This document shows positions 1 through 9,963 of a DNA stretch of 64,000 nt, in pieces. The stretch's first letter is position 1. The number at the start of each line of letters is the position of its first letter. The translations under genes were made by a program, and so were the position numbers. A model generated the notes under the pieces. The model worked only from the letters and a program-made list of their open reading frames with translations, ran no database searches and was not told the DNA's origin. The DNA comes from Chiua virens (taxonomy: Eukaryota > Basidiomycota > Agaricomycetes > Boletales > Boletaceae): the NCBI GenBank assembly GCA_019787685.1, contig JAHNUO010000003.1, positions 1,798,001 through 1,862,000 of the forward strand. Reading direction: 5' to 3'.

Positions 1-192
1 CCCGAAGTTGCGTTGCGGACGCCGGCGGCATCGGAGCTGAGTGCCTCTGGACGGTGTTTGGCATCTGAGAGAAGAAGCAACCGGATAGAAGGTGAGTACA
101 TGGATTCGACGTCAGAGGTGTGTCGTACTTTGGACTGCTTGTCTGCCCGCTGCAAAGAGCGCCTTGCCGAATATTTGTGCACCGGTCAATAG
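1..192 (+). CDS. Possible 3' end of an unidentified gene (partial)
   Basis: The first 91 bases are open in frame 2 and end at a good donor (GTGAGT at about 93). An acceptor near 170 would join them to a short exon ending in TAG at 190-192. The deduced tail is Arg/Ser-rich and matches no family I know. The left part lies outside the window. It could equally be untranslated or intergenic DNA before RPA43. Confidence 0.2.
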   Translation, partial: PEVALRTPAASELSASGRCLASERRSNRIEGEYMDSTSEVCRTLDCLSARCKERLAEYLCTGQ

Positions 193-380
193 GATTTGCA
201 CAATGAGCTTCGGGGCTGACTATACGGGGATGTCAGCGACATAGATAACTCGTTGAAGATACGCACCATGAAGACTCGATGGACGCTTTAGCGGACGAAT
301 GAGTCTTACAGCGACTATTTATGAGTCACGTGATCTCAAAAAATTTGTAGAGGATTCACATTTATTACCCTCTGTGAACA

Positions 381-1821
381 ATGACTGGCATCCATTCAGG
401 TTCTCAATCCAAAAAACGAAAGCATCGGTCTACAGAAGATGTAGACTCAAGTGTATCACAAAAGAAGAAAGAAAAGCGGCACAAGACGTCAGTTGCGCCT
501 CCCTTGCAAGATGCGTTAAAACGTAAGCCAGTCTCGTCCAAAGACAAGGGCAAATCGCGTGCATCAGAGGACCTCCCGAGCGAGTTCCGTACCATCAACG
601 CCAGCCTCGTCCTCTCCGTTCCCCCCGTCTTTGCCTCTGATCTTCGCGCCGGGGTGGAAGAGATGCTGGATAGCATGGTCATGCGGTGAGCGTCGGAACC
701 TGTGACTCTTGCGCATCCTATGTTGATTCGCAGGTGCTCATCTTGACGGACAGATATATCCCCTCCTTGCAAGGTGTCCTCTTGGCACATTCCAACATAC
801 AGTTTCTGAGCCAGACTGCAAATATACACGGCGACTGTCCGTTTGCGGTCTGTAACGTGAGCTTCGACGCGACTGTCTGGGGCCCCCGAGTGTCCATGAA
901 ACTAGGTTTGTGTCTTGATTGTTTCGAAAGCTCTCATTCGTTGCTCATATGCATGAACAGTGGGTAGGATAAATTTGTACTCTCCTGACCATGTCTCCCT
1001 TCTCGTACACCGCACTTTCAATGTCTCGATCCCTCGGCAGCATATTCCACAAGATCAATGGGTATTTGAATATGGACCGGCACCAAATGACCCAGAGTTT
1101 GGAGAAGGGACAGACTGGAATGCAGGCGGTCAATCAAAAGACGCAGAGAGTGACGCAGAGATGGTCGATTCCACGCAACAAAAGACTTCTCAAGAGACTC
1201 GGGAAGCGGAGAGCAGTGGTCGCTGGGTACACCATCTAACGGGATCAAAGCTAGGTGATCCGGATGGTTATGTTGAATTTACGGTGATAGGGTATGTTTA
1301 TTCCGGACTGATTCTGGTATATTCTATTTTGTGGCGCCTTATTAAACACGCAGTTCCACAGACTGACAATAGCAAACGAGATGTTATCGCTACAAGGATC
1401 TATCCAACCAGACCCATTCTCCCCCGAACATGTCCCACATCCTAATAAGGAGCCCTCACCCGCATTTGCTCGTGATGGGACGTCGGATGTCGAGGATCAT
1501 CACGAGGGTGATCGCGCAGACAAGGAGGACGAGGACGAGGACGAGAGTGACGGAGACACGTTCAGGTACCTTGCGAAGCTCTCGGATGAAGCTCGCGCAG
1601 CCCAGGAGGCGAAACGTGCCCAGGAGGAGGGAGAACGAGTTGACGCGCTCAGGTACCTTGCGGAGTTCTCGGATGAAGATCGCGCAGCCCAGGAGGCGAA
1701 ACGTGCCCAGGAGGCAGAACGAGTTGAAAATGGAAAGAAACGAAAGCGACGAGAAAGCCGTGGCAAGGGTGGGGAGAGCAAGCGGGCGGAGAAGAAGCGG
1801 ATAAAAGAGACCTCGCCGTGA
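381..1821 (+). CDS. RPA43: DNA-directed RNA polymerase I subunit RPA43
   Basis: RPA43 is the Pol I stalk subunit that contacts the initiation factor RRN3 in the nucleolus. Four exons can be joined by GT-AG introns. The first has a basic, KKRK-rich N-terminus and the segment AGVEEMLDSMVMRYIPSL typical of the N-terminal SHS2-like part. The OB-fold region follows, with GRINLYSPDHVSLLVHRTFN and then GRWVHHLTGSK and LTIANEMLSLQGSIQPDPFS, all characteristic of RPA43. The C-terminal tail is acidic, then lysine-rich, and contains two copies of a 29-residue unit (RYLA.LSDE.RAAQEAKRAQ). The start at 381 gives the expected N-terminus. A TCACGTGA box lies 48 nt upstream. No frame break was found. Confidence 0.88.
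1564..1728 (+). repeat. Two tandem 87-bp units inside the RPA43 tail
   Basis: The units begin AGGTACCTTGCG at 1564 and at 1651, a period of 87 nt (29 codons). They encode near-identical Ala/Glu/Arg-rich helices (DEARAAQEAKRAQ and DEDRAAQEAKRAQ). The high identity between them suggests a recent in-frame duplication. Confidence 0.8.
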
Positions 1822-2357
1822 TACCTACAGCGTTGTTCACTATCTGGGTAGCAGTAGCATGTGAGCGAGTACCCATGTGCAGGACAAGGACTCATGCATC
1901 ATGTGTTGGTGCCTACCGCAATTGCCAATAAGCGTGGTTTTACGTTCTCGTGTATGTCGATCTCATGCCAGTCACTCGCTCGGACGCAAACGCAGCAAGG
2001 GGCCTAAGCTTTCCCATCTCCCAGATAGAACCCGAATGGCCATGCCTCAGCGCTAGCGTTGTGTTCTAATCTTACTCGTTCACCGGTACACCACCGGCAC
2101 TGAGAGCCCCATAACATGATCTGCGGCAACTTCACCTCAAAGGCCGAACTCGGATCACATTCCTAAATGACGCTGGACAAGTACTAGTACGCACTAACCC
2201 CTCAGCTTTTGACTTCAGCCTGGGTCGCATTTTCGTCACGGTGTCTTTTCGTGCGAGTTACATACTTTCCAACAAGTCATTCAAGTTAGCACTGAAATAC
2301 AATGTTCTTTACAGCAACTTTGGGGACAATCGGTCCGCCGAACAGCCGGAACAGGTC

Positions 2358-2387
2358 TATTCTTAAACCGATTATTCTTAAACCGAT
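2358..2387 (+). repeat. Perfect 15-bp tandem repeat
   Basis: TATTCTTAAACCGAT occurs twice head to tail with no mismatch. Confidence 0.9.
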
Positions 2388-2820
2388 AAAGCTACAAACT
2401 CTGAGTCACACCTTTTCGGTCATGCGCCTTCAACTGTGTGTTCATTTGGCCACGCATTGCGTCGAATCCTTTGCTTCACTCGCATCGGATTAGTTTCGGA
2501 GAGCAGGTGAGGCTTCTGTGTCCATGTGGGTGGCCATTATGGCGCCAGACCACCTTTCCGGAAACAAGGACTTCTCCGACCCCATTGGCTGCCTACCATC
2601 ATTTTCTCATTGTTTTTTTTATAGACCCACGGGCCCGCAGCCTTATGTTTACCCGTGGAGGGTCCGAAAATCAGTCTGGAGCGAAAACAGACCACACGGT
2701 CATCATCACTAACACATTATCTATGACAGTTGCACAAGGATCAGGTCCCGCAACTGGTCGACATCCGGGAAACTGTCTCTGGGTTATGCCTATGTGAGAA
2801 CCTCGGGGCGACTGCTAAAC

Positions 2821-2828
2821 TTATAAAG
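2821..2828 (+). promoter_or_regulatory. TATA-like box of the G1 protease gene
   Basis: TTATAAAG lies 75 nt upstream of the ATG at 2896, followed by a pyrimidine-rich stretch (TCTCTTCTGGACTCTTC). The spacing suits a TATA box plus initiator, as is common for inducible secreted enzymes. Confidence 0.5.
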
Positions 2829-2895
2829 GCTGTAAGATCTCTTCTGGACTCTTCAGGTTCCCGATACTCGACGACCCATAGTTCCCTCATCTAAT

Positions 2896-3788
2896 ATGGT
2901 CTCCAAATTCGCCCTCCTCACCAACCTTTTCCTCGCCTCTGCGGCCTTAGCTACTCCTTCCTCCCGTCTCGGTGCTCGTCTTACTCGCCGCCGCGAGAAC
3001 CGCCAGTCGCAACCCATTAACCGTCTCGAGTCGACGGCTACTGGCATCTCCAACGTAGCTTACAGTGAGAACTGGGCTGGTGCTGTATGGGCTGAGGGTA
3101 GTGTTCGTATCATTCCCTTGACTCGCGATGTCCTCGATCTTAACCTTTCCCTCTACAGGGAACTTTCACCACCGTCACTGGCACCTTCACCGTGCCCGCT
3201 CCTTCGGGCTCTAGCGGTAGTGCTGCATCTGCTTGGGTCGGTATCGACGGTGACACCTGTGACACCGCCATCCTCCAGACTGGTATCGACTTTACTGTCG
3301 ACTCAAACGGCGGGGCCTCCTACGATGGTAAGAGTGGCCTTGCATTCCGTCCGAATTGATGTTCATCCTCCGCGTTCGTTTACCAGCTTGGTATGAGTGG
3401 TACCCCGACTACGCCTATGACTTTAGCGGTATCACCATCAGTGCCTGGTGATGAAATCAAGACCACTGTCACTGCCTACTCCACCACCTCTGGTGTGGCT
3501 ATCATCGAGAACGTGACCACCGGCAAGACCGTCACTCAGGACCTCACCTCTAGCTACGCGCTTTGCGAGGAGAACGCGGAGTGGATCGTTGAGGACTTTG
3601 AGGAGAATGGCGCCCTCGTTCCATTTGCCGACTTTGGCACCGTCACCTTCTCAAGTGCCACTGCTAGCGGTTCTAGCGGTTCGACCTACACCCCCACTGG
3701 TGCCACGCTCATCGATATTGAACAGAACAACAAAGTCCTCACCTCTGTCTCCACCAGCGGGTCGACCCTCACCGTCAAGTACGTCTGA
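2896..3788 (+). CDS. Secreted glutamic peptidase, family G1 (eqolisin)
   Basis: G1 peptidases are acid proteases secreted by fungi, with a Gln/Glu catalytic dyad. The predicted protein has a signal peptide (hydrophobic core FALLTNLFLASAALA), an Arg-rich propeptide and then the mature domain with SENWAGAV near its start. The segment ILQTGIDF carries the catalytic Gln and AEWIVEDF the catalytic Glu. The YEWYPDYAYDFSG strand is also typical. Three exons are needed. The frame breaks at 3445-3446, where ISA-GDEIK is recovered only if the adjacent C and T count as one base (Ala GCC/GCT). A second likely break lies at 3095-3096, just before the first donor. See the findings on doubled bases. Family assignment is firm; the exact exon 1 end is not. 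Confidence 0.88.
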
Positions 3789-4240
3789 GCAGGCGACGAG
3801 TTGTTGGTCGCTCTTGGCAGGAGAAGCCAGTGTGTTGCATTCAAAGATCAATGACATTGCAAGTTTGTAGTTTTCCTTGGGAATCGAGAGAAGGGTATAT
3901 ATGCATTTCTTCGGTCCCTACCTGCGAGATGGATCGAGCTTCAACGTCATGTTTCATATCGACTCTTGAGCGTCTGACCGTCAACACACACAATGTCTCG
4001 GCTACTTTTTTGCATAATAAACGGCATGCTATATCAAGATGGGGTAGGAATGAACCGGATGCTATACTAAGGATATCATGGAGAGATCGACCGGACGGTA
4101 AACAAACGAGACGGTTACAAAATTGGTAGAAAGACAAAAGAAACAGCTGTTTGTAACAATTATTGTAATTCATCATGTGGGGCTGAGATAAAGTAAATGG
4201 CTAGGCTTCTGACAGGTTATTCGTACACTCGCTTGTAGCC

Positions 4241-5620
4241 TCAGGTGCTATGCTTGAAGCGAACTACTACAACAGTCACATTGTCGTTGGTCTGTCGTGA
4301 TAATGCGTGTTGAACGAGCGTCTGACTTGCTTCTTGCGCATCCTGGATGTTCCGAACCAAGTCGATGGCACCTTGATCACCCGTGATATCCCATAACTTT
4401 GAACGTCATTAGATAGGCCAGCGTGTCGATAGAAGGGTACATACCCCGTCACATGCCAGAATCAAAAATTCGTCGTCGTCGCACAGTTCCGTCTCGGTAG
4501 TGTATGGTGACCCAACCACGAATTCCTTCATGGAGGAATCACCCAAAGATCTCGTAACAGCCAACACCCCGTTGACGCGTCCACTCATGACAAATCCGCC
4601 CGCGTCCGTGATGCGCTTCGCTTCTTGTTTGTCAGAGCCTTTGTGGTCGTACGTCAAACGTACGGCCTTTCCTGCCCGGCAAAGCACGCCTCGCGCGTCG
4701 CCTGCATTAGCACTGTAGAGCACGCGACGAAGCGAGGGGGGAGGCAATATCACCGAAGAGATATTTGTGTGATTTGCCGAAGTAGGAGAAGGCGTTGGGG
4801 TGCCCGGCGATGGTGAGGGTGGGGGCGAGCTACCACCCCCACCGAGATTCTTCAAGGCACGAGCGAAGCGGCCGGTGGGTGACGATGGACTCTTAGCTTT
4901 TTTGTGTTTCTTGCTAGTCTTGTTAGATCCCGATGCTTCCTCACCCGTCTCGCTGACGGGCGATTCGGAACCACTTCTCGAACCTTTGGTATCCTCTGGG
5001 CTGGGGGTTACGGCAGTCGGCTGTGTCGTGATCGGAGATGTGAGAAACGATTGCCGGCCGTCCGCACCCTCGATGCGTAAAAATGCGGTCACAACGGTGC
5101 AACCCGAGTGAATTTTCCCATCCGATTCCTCGCATAGACGAGATATACGTCTATCGACGTTGTGGAAGGTCTCGTTAAGGATATCAGGAATCGTAGTTGA
5201 CGAAGAAGTGCGTAACGAGTCAAGAAAGTACTGTTGTGAGGGAATGGTAGTGTGAGGCTGTGACTAGGACATGACGGTGAAGCTCACCTCGTGAAAATGT
5301 TGGCCACACCACTCGGCGGCGTGTTTTCCGGCGTGGCCATCAAAGACGGCAAAGAATCCTTGTCCTCTGACGCCGGCGAAATCAACGATGAAGGAATGCG
5401 CGTCTTCCATGTATCTGCGCGCACCCTTGTCCTCGGACACGCCTACCTGGAAAGCAGTGTTTCCGACAGAGTGTTGGTTGAGGATCTACAAACACATGAT
5501 GAGGTTATCTTGCATGTCAGACGACCTAAAGAAACGTACACCGAAGGTATCGACACCGTCTGCAGTTGTTATCGACTTTGAACGGGCGTTGGGAGAATCT
5601 GAAAAACGAGGAGTGGCCAT
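4241..5620 (-). CDS. Protein phosphatase 2C (PTC1-like Ser/Thr phosphatase)
   Basis: This is a metal-dependent PPM phosphatase that dephosphorylates MAP-kinase and other targets. Motifs appear in family order: [26 protein letters not shown] (metal-binding Asp and Gly), [60 protein letters not shown] and [12 protein letters not shown] near the end. Four exons are joined by GT-AG introns; exon 1 is ATGGCCACTCCTCGT. Between TAFLRIEG and [11 protein letters not shown] lies an insertion of about 90 residues, rich in Ser, Pro and Gly with a Lys block, that PP2C cores normally lack. It sits in a surface loop and may be regulatory. The gene is divergent from BZW with 174 bp between starts. Confidence 0.92.
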
Positions 5621-5682
5621 TGAAGATGGAAGTTTGAGAAATGCAAGCGAAAGATCGACCACTTATACAGCTCATTGTGAGG

Positions 5683-5689
5683 TCACGTG
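5683..5689. promoter_or_regulatory. CACGTG box in the PTC1-like/BZW divergent promoter
   Basis: TCACGTG lies midway in the 174-bp gap between the starts at 5620 (minus) and 5795 (plus). Similar boxes stand before several other genes of this window. Confidence 0.45.
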
Positions 5690-5794
5690 CAGCGCGACAG
5701 TAGCTGTAGATTGTGAGCTTCGGATATCTCCGAGCCGTTCCACCTTCAAGTCCGTCTGATTGTCCGCTCTTTTCGATACCCTCGAAGACTGTGG

Positions 5795-7439
5795 ATGTCT
5801 CAGCAACCCACCACTGCAAAGCCTTCGTTACAGGGCGTAAGGATAAAGGCAAGGAAAGGTGCTGTCAAAGCACAGGCAAAGCACGAACCCGCAGGCAAGT
5901 CGTCCACCTGTCCACTCACACATTCACCCACATTCCCTCCTCTAGTTTTTAGAGATCAACTTTATAAACATCTTGAGACCGTTCCAGAGAACGATTTTGA
6001 CTCCTTCACTGCAAAACTTGTACAGGCTGGATCCACACTTGAGTTTTTGAAATATGCGGATGCCCTCTTCGAGATCATTCTCGTCGGCGGCCTCATCCAA
6101 CCAGGCGGTTCTTACATTGAAGACTGGTGCACCCACATCTCCCTTCACGATCTTCAATGCGAAGGACCCTGCATCGGTCGAAGACCTAAAGGAATATGTA
6201 GAAGTCCTCAACAAACTCATCAGAAGGTACCTCTGTACCAGCATGCTTAATGATGGCCTCACCTCATTCCTTTTAGATACAAATATCTTCAGAAACCTCT
6301 CGAAGCGCAGACTCTTCCAAGTCTCCTTCAATATATCAATCGTTGGTCTTCCGAGCAGCGGGACAAGCTCGCTATCACCATTGGCCTGCTTCTTTCTCAA
6401 GGTATCTCTACTACCGCTTGTCTACAGAGCCTTACAAAAGATCAACTCGTTAAAAACGGTCTGTACCTCGTACTTCTCCATTCCCTCCATTTGACTCCAC
6501 CCCTTGTCAGATGCATCTGTCGCTGTCCTCGCCATCATATTTCGCGCATACTTGGCGGATCAACCGATGGAACACCTTGCTGCTGCTCTCAGGCGCGGAA
6601 ATATCAAGGACCTTCTTCTCTTCTTCCCTCCCAATCGTCGGGACGCCAAACTTCTTGATGAGTTCTTCAGAAAGGAGGGTCTTCCCCAGGTAGCAGAGTG
6701 GTACACCAAGAAACAATACGCCCTCGCCAAAGAAGGCATCATGTCAGAGATCAAGGCACTTTGTGGACAGGGAGAGTCCACCGAGGCCGTTCGTGTCACT
6801 TATTCAAATGGGTATGACTGGACGGTTAATTGTGGTGCGGTCCAGGTCGTTTCGGCGATACACAGCAAGCTAGAAGAGCAATCACTCCCTGAGACGGAGC
6901 TAATTCAGTGCCTCTGGCAGGGGCTTATGGCTTCAATAGATTGGAACGCGCGCCCAGACCAAATAGAAGGTCTCGCCTTGCGCGAAGTAGGGGTATGTAC
7001 CAGTATTTACATCTCGAAGTTCACCGCCAACTGATTGTCGCTCGTGGGATAGAAATTTTCCCCTATTCTTAAGGAGTTTTGCACAGGACCAAAGGTCGAA
7101 GTTGCCTTGATAAATCAAGTACAAGTACACTGCTACGAGGATACACGCATCATGAAAGCGTTTCCCCAGGTCTTGAAGGTACGTTTCTTCTGCCACTCTG
7201 TGAACTGCGCCGGTGCTTATTGATACACAGGTGTTATACAACAAAGATTGCATCTCGGACCAGGCCATCATTTATTGGCACCAGAAAGGAGCCAAGCCTC
7301 AGGGAAAGCAATTCTTCCTGAAGAGCACCGAGGGGCTTGTCAAGGCACGCTATTGTTTCCGCCCTTTTTTCTACATTCAAAATTATACTGACAATTGCAG
7401 TTCCTTCAAGAACAAGATAGCGACGAAGAGGACGAGTGA
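5795..7439 (+). CDS. eIF5-mimic protein (BZW/5MP) with W2 domain
   Basis: BZW/5MP proteins bind eIF2 and eIF3 through a C-terminal W2 (HEAT) domain and alter start-codon selection. Visible are FRDQLYKHLE, then KYADALFEIILVGGLIQPGG (compare the LDYRRYADTLFDILVAGG type), DASVAVLAIIF, the MKAFPQVLKVLYNKDCISDQAI segment of the W2 domain and an acidic end (FLQEQDSDEEDE). Intron 1 (5895-5945) is GC-AG with donor GCAAGT, giving ..KHEPA/VFRDQ. The frame breaks at 6124-6125: YIED-GAPTSPF is continuous only if C and T count as one base (Asp GAC/GAT). A possible extra intron around 6796-6850 is unresolved. The exact middle exons are therefore less sure than the identity. Confidence 0.87.
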
Positions 7440-8273
7440 AGGCTTATATCATCATACATATCGCCACTACGCACTGTATATCTGTAACGTTCCCAGAATT
7501 GCACACAGTGATGTATTTCCCGGGCCCATTCATCCAAGGTTCTTCCCCAGAACATAGATGCGAGGCATAGGTAAGTGCGCATTGAATTGAGACCTTATAC
7601 AGAGATGGACGTGACTTCGATGCCCTCGGTTTGCTTGATATGCATCCCGGTCGAAGCATAGAATGATTTCTCCGAAGTTATCTAGGGATCCTGTGCCTCA
7701 CTAATAGATCATCAGTAAAAGTCTCTTGGAATGGAAAGAGGGAAGAAAACCCCACTTTTTTAGGGTCAATGTCTCCATCCAAAAATATCTCCCCTCTGCC
7801 AATCCCAAGAATCTGCAAATCCATTGCCTCACCCACCAGTGGCGGGTCACAGTGCAACCCGTACGTCGATCGACCACTGTGAGCCTTTCATCTCTGCGCT
7901 ACCCCTCTTTGAAGTCCTTGTACGTCCTCAAATTCAACTTGCTTTGAGTCGCCCACCCAAGTAAACAATAGACCAATTCCCGTCCGATTAAAGAATGAAT
8001 CAGATTCGTTGCAAAGATCTCTGTTGTACCGAGTTCTTTGATCGAGAAAGGGATGCGGTTTCCTTCCCTTGCCGTCTCCTTGACGACGATACTCATCAAA
8101 TCCGACAGCGACAACGCGACATACCACACGCATAGCTCACCGTATTGCCTGACGATACGTGTGATGTTACTGTTCCAGATCTTAACGCTGATGATCATTG
8201 ATGATTGGCGAATTAAATAAAACACCACAGCATTTTTGGACGCAGCTCTCGTTCAACTTCAAGGAAATACTTG
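7440..8273. other. Intergenic stretch without a supported gene
   Basis: Only short, unconvincing open frames occur on both strands. The region borders the SEC27-like fragment, so it may be decayed sequence. Confidence 0.5.
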
Positions 8274-8850
8274 AGTTTCACGACTTGATCGTCCTATCGT
8301 CTCCCGTTGCCACGAGGTATGGATTATGAGGTCCAGGATAGAAATCGACATAGTCGATACCGTTCACGTGAGCGTCCATCATCATGAAGTTAGCTGTCCC
8401 AGAACCGAGAGACCGCATCTTGACTGCCACCCGATCGAGATAAGCAGACAGATGGAAACAGTGGTTGGCGACTTCGGGGTTAAACCTAATGTTCATGATG
8501 TAGCGCGTGTGCAGCGCTCGGCGCTCGCACTGGCACGCCTATACAGAAAGTGTGAGACACGACTCGGATGTGATTCCAAGCCTTGGCGGTCATGTCGTCA
8601 ATGCTTGTCAAGACTCGGACGTGCTCGCCGTTGGATGCATCGGATGTAACTCGGATGTGCTTCAAACGAGATGACCTTCTCGTGCATGTTGCAGTCAAAG
8701 AAGCAGAGCTGAAAGTCGTCCGAACCAGCGACGCACCAGTTTTTGCACGGGATGAACTGGGCACAGGACGCACAGGGATACTTCGTGTATCTTCACCTGG
8801 GATGCAGACAATCCAGGTGTGCCCAGCCTAGAGGGCTGTTGAATATAAGC
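8274..8850 (-). pseudogene. Decayed fragment of COPI beta-prime subunit (SEC27/COPB2) WD40 domain
   Basis: The minus strand carries, over several frames and in the right order, pieces of the N-terminal WD40 propeller of coatomer beta-prime. These are PCKNWCVAGSDDFQLCFFDC, MHEKVISFEAHPSYIR, LTSIDDMTAKAWN, LDRVAVKMRSLGSGTANF, DAHVNGIDYVDFYPG and PYLVATGDDRTIKS followed by TGA where the family has a Trp or similar. Frames change between pieces, and neither the rest of the propeller nor the long C-terminal solenoid is present. Damage is by substitution and deletion, unlike the doubled-base breaks elsewhere. The functional copy must lie outside the window. Confidence 0.75.
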
Positions 8851-9119
8851 AATCTTGCCGTCACTTCTGGTCACAACGACTCAGTCTCATGCTTTGTATA
8901 TGGGAGACAAAATAATGTACAGTCTTCTCAATAAAGTTACAGAGCCATTTGTCGATTGAGGGCCCCAGTGCCGAGATATGGTCTACAGGCAGACGAGTAC
9001 TCATACTTGCGACACAGAATTGTGTGGAAACATCCGCTCTGGTGACCTTATAGTACTGATGGAAAGCATCGGTCAGTCTCATATAGCACCGCCTTATTGG
9101 GTGGCTGTGCTTCCGCTTA

Positions 9120-9475
9120 TCCGATCACCCGAACCGAAAGCGGTAAGTCCCCCTGAGCCGGGGCAGGAGGGACTCGGAGTGGGTGCAACAGCGAGACACA
9201 CTCAGGAGGACCTCAATACATTCCCGACGCTGCAGAAGCTTGTGAAACATTGCATGCCAAAAACCTCGTCCACAGAGACTTGCGGAGCCCGAATATTCTC
9301 TGTAGTGGAGAAAAGGTGATCATCGTTAACTTGGTTTTGATTGGGAGCAGTATCCTACTCGTATGTCGAGCTTGCCGTTGACTTGACGGATGGACGAGAT
9401 AGTGCAACGATTTGAATATCACGAAGGATGATGTCCTGTGCAAGACATTGAAATATATAGGTCAAGATTGTGATT
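9120..9475 (+). pseudogene. Relic of a fungal protein kinase
   Basis: The frame LHAKNLVHRDLRSPNILCSG carries a kinase catalytic loop (HRDLRSPN). It is followed by KVIIVNLVLIGS, where an IDFDWAG-like motif would be expected (Asp lost). A further piece in another frame (CNDLNITKDDVLCKTL) resembles the end of the fungal kinase family in which ..KEHD..ML closes the domain. No upstream N-lobe could be found. The missing catalytic residue and frame changes make it a relic. Confidence 0.5.
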
Positions 9476-9479
9476 ACTG

Positions 9480-9963
9480 TCACTCAAGTTAAAGTTACCC
9501 CGATCATTGACTTTTCATTTTCCATCCATACTAGTATACCGGGCCGTGACATTATACCCTACAGTTTTTTTGTACTTGGATAATCTTGCAAGGCGATGTA
9601 TTTTCCATACAACATTCTTCCGCCAGAAGATGAAGACCAGGTATGGATACGAGGCATATGTATGTAAATGCGAACAACACATCATTGATTTGAGACAGTA
9701 CACAGATGGACGCCGCAGTCCGATGTAACGAAAATGATGCAGACTACAAATAAGGGGGAATCCTACAGAGTTGGAAAAACAGAATCTCATCACAGGCATG
9801 GTAAGACCGTGAAACACTGGGTCCCTGTTGCGAAAATACCCGGGAGCGATTACGCGGCACAGACAGACGACCATGTTTGCCTTTTAATCAAAGATGTGAA
9901 ATCGCACAAGAAAAAAGGACGTCAACTCTACTCGTACAAAAATCAAGACAAGGGTGAAGATAA
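9480..9963. other. Intergenic, 3' side of the Zn2Cys6 gene
   Basis: I see nothing codable. It contains an AT-rich part and the presumed 3' untranslated region of the minus-strand gene ending at 9964. Confidence 0.5.

Larger units (their letters stand above)
1822..2895. other. Intergenic: RPA43 terminator side and protease promoter
   Basis: I see no credible gene here. The stretch contains a perfect tandem duplication of a 15-mer (TATTCTTAAACCGAT at 2358-2372 and 2373-2387) and a TATA-like box just before the protease gene. Confidence 0.6.

Noticed and set aside
404..829. 141-codon minus-strand frame over RPA43 exon 1
   Set aside because: No ATG-context, motif or introns; it overlaps a clearly conserved gene.
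1500..1895. 131-codon open frame on the minus strand opposite RPA43
   Set aside because: It is the mirror of the repetitive, charge-rich RPA43 tail, with Ser/Arg runs and no motif.
7440..9963. Transposon remnant in the decayed 7.4-9.9 kb stretch
   Set aside because: No transposase, reverse transcriptase, terminal repeats or target duplication could be seen; only host-gene fragments.
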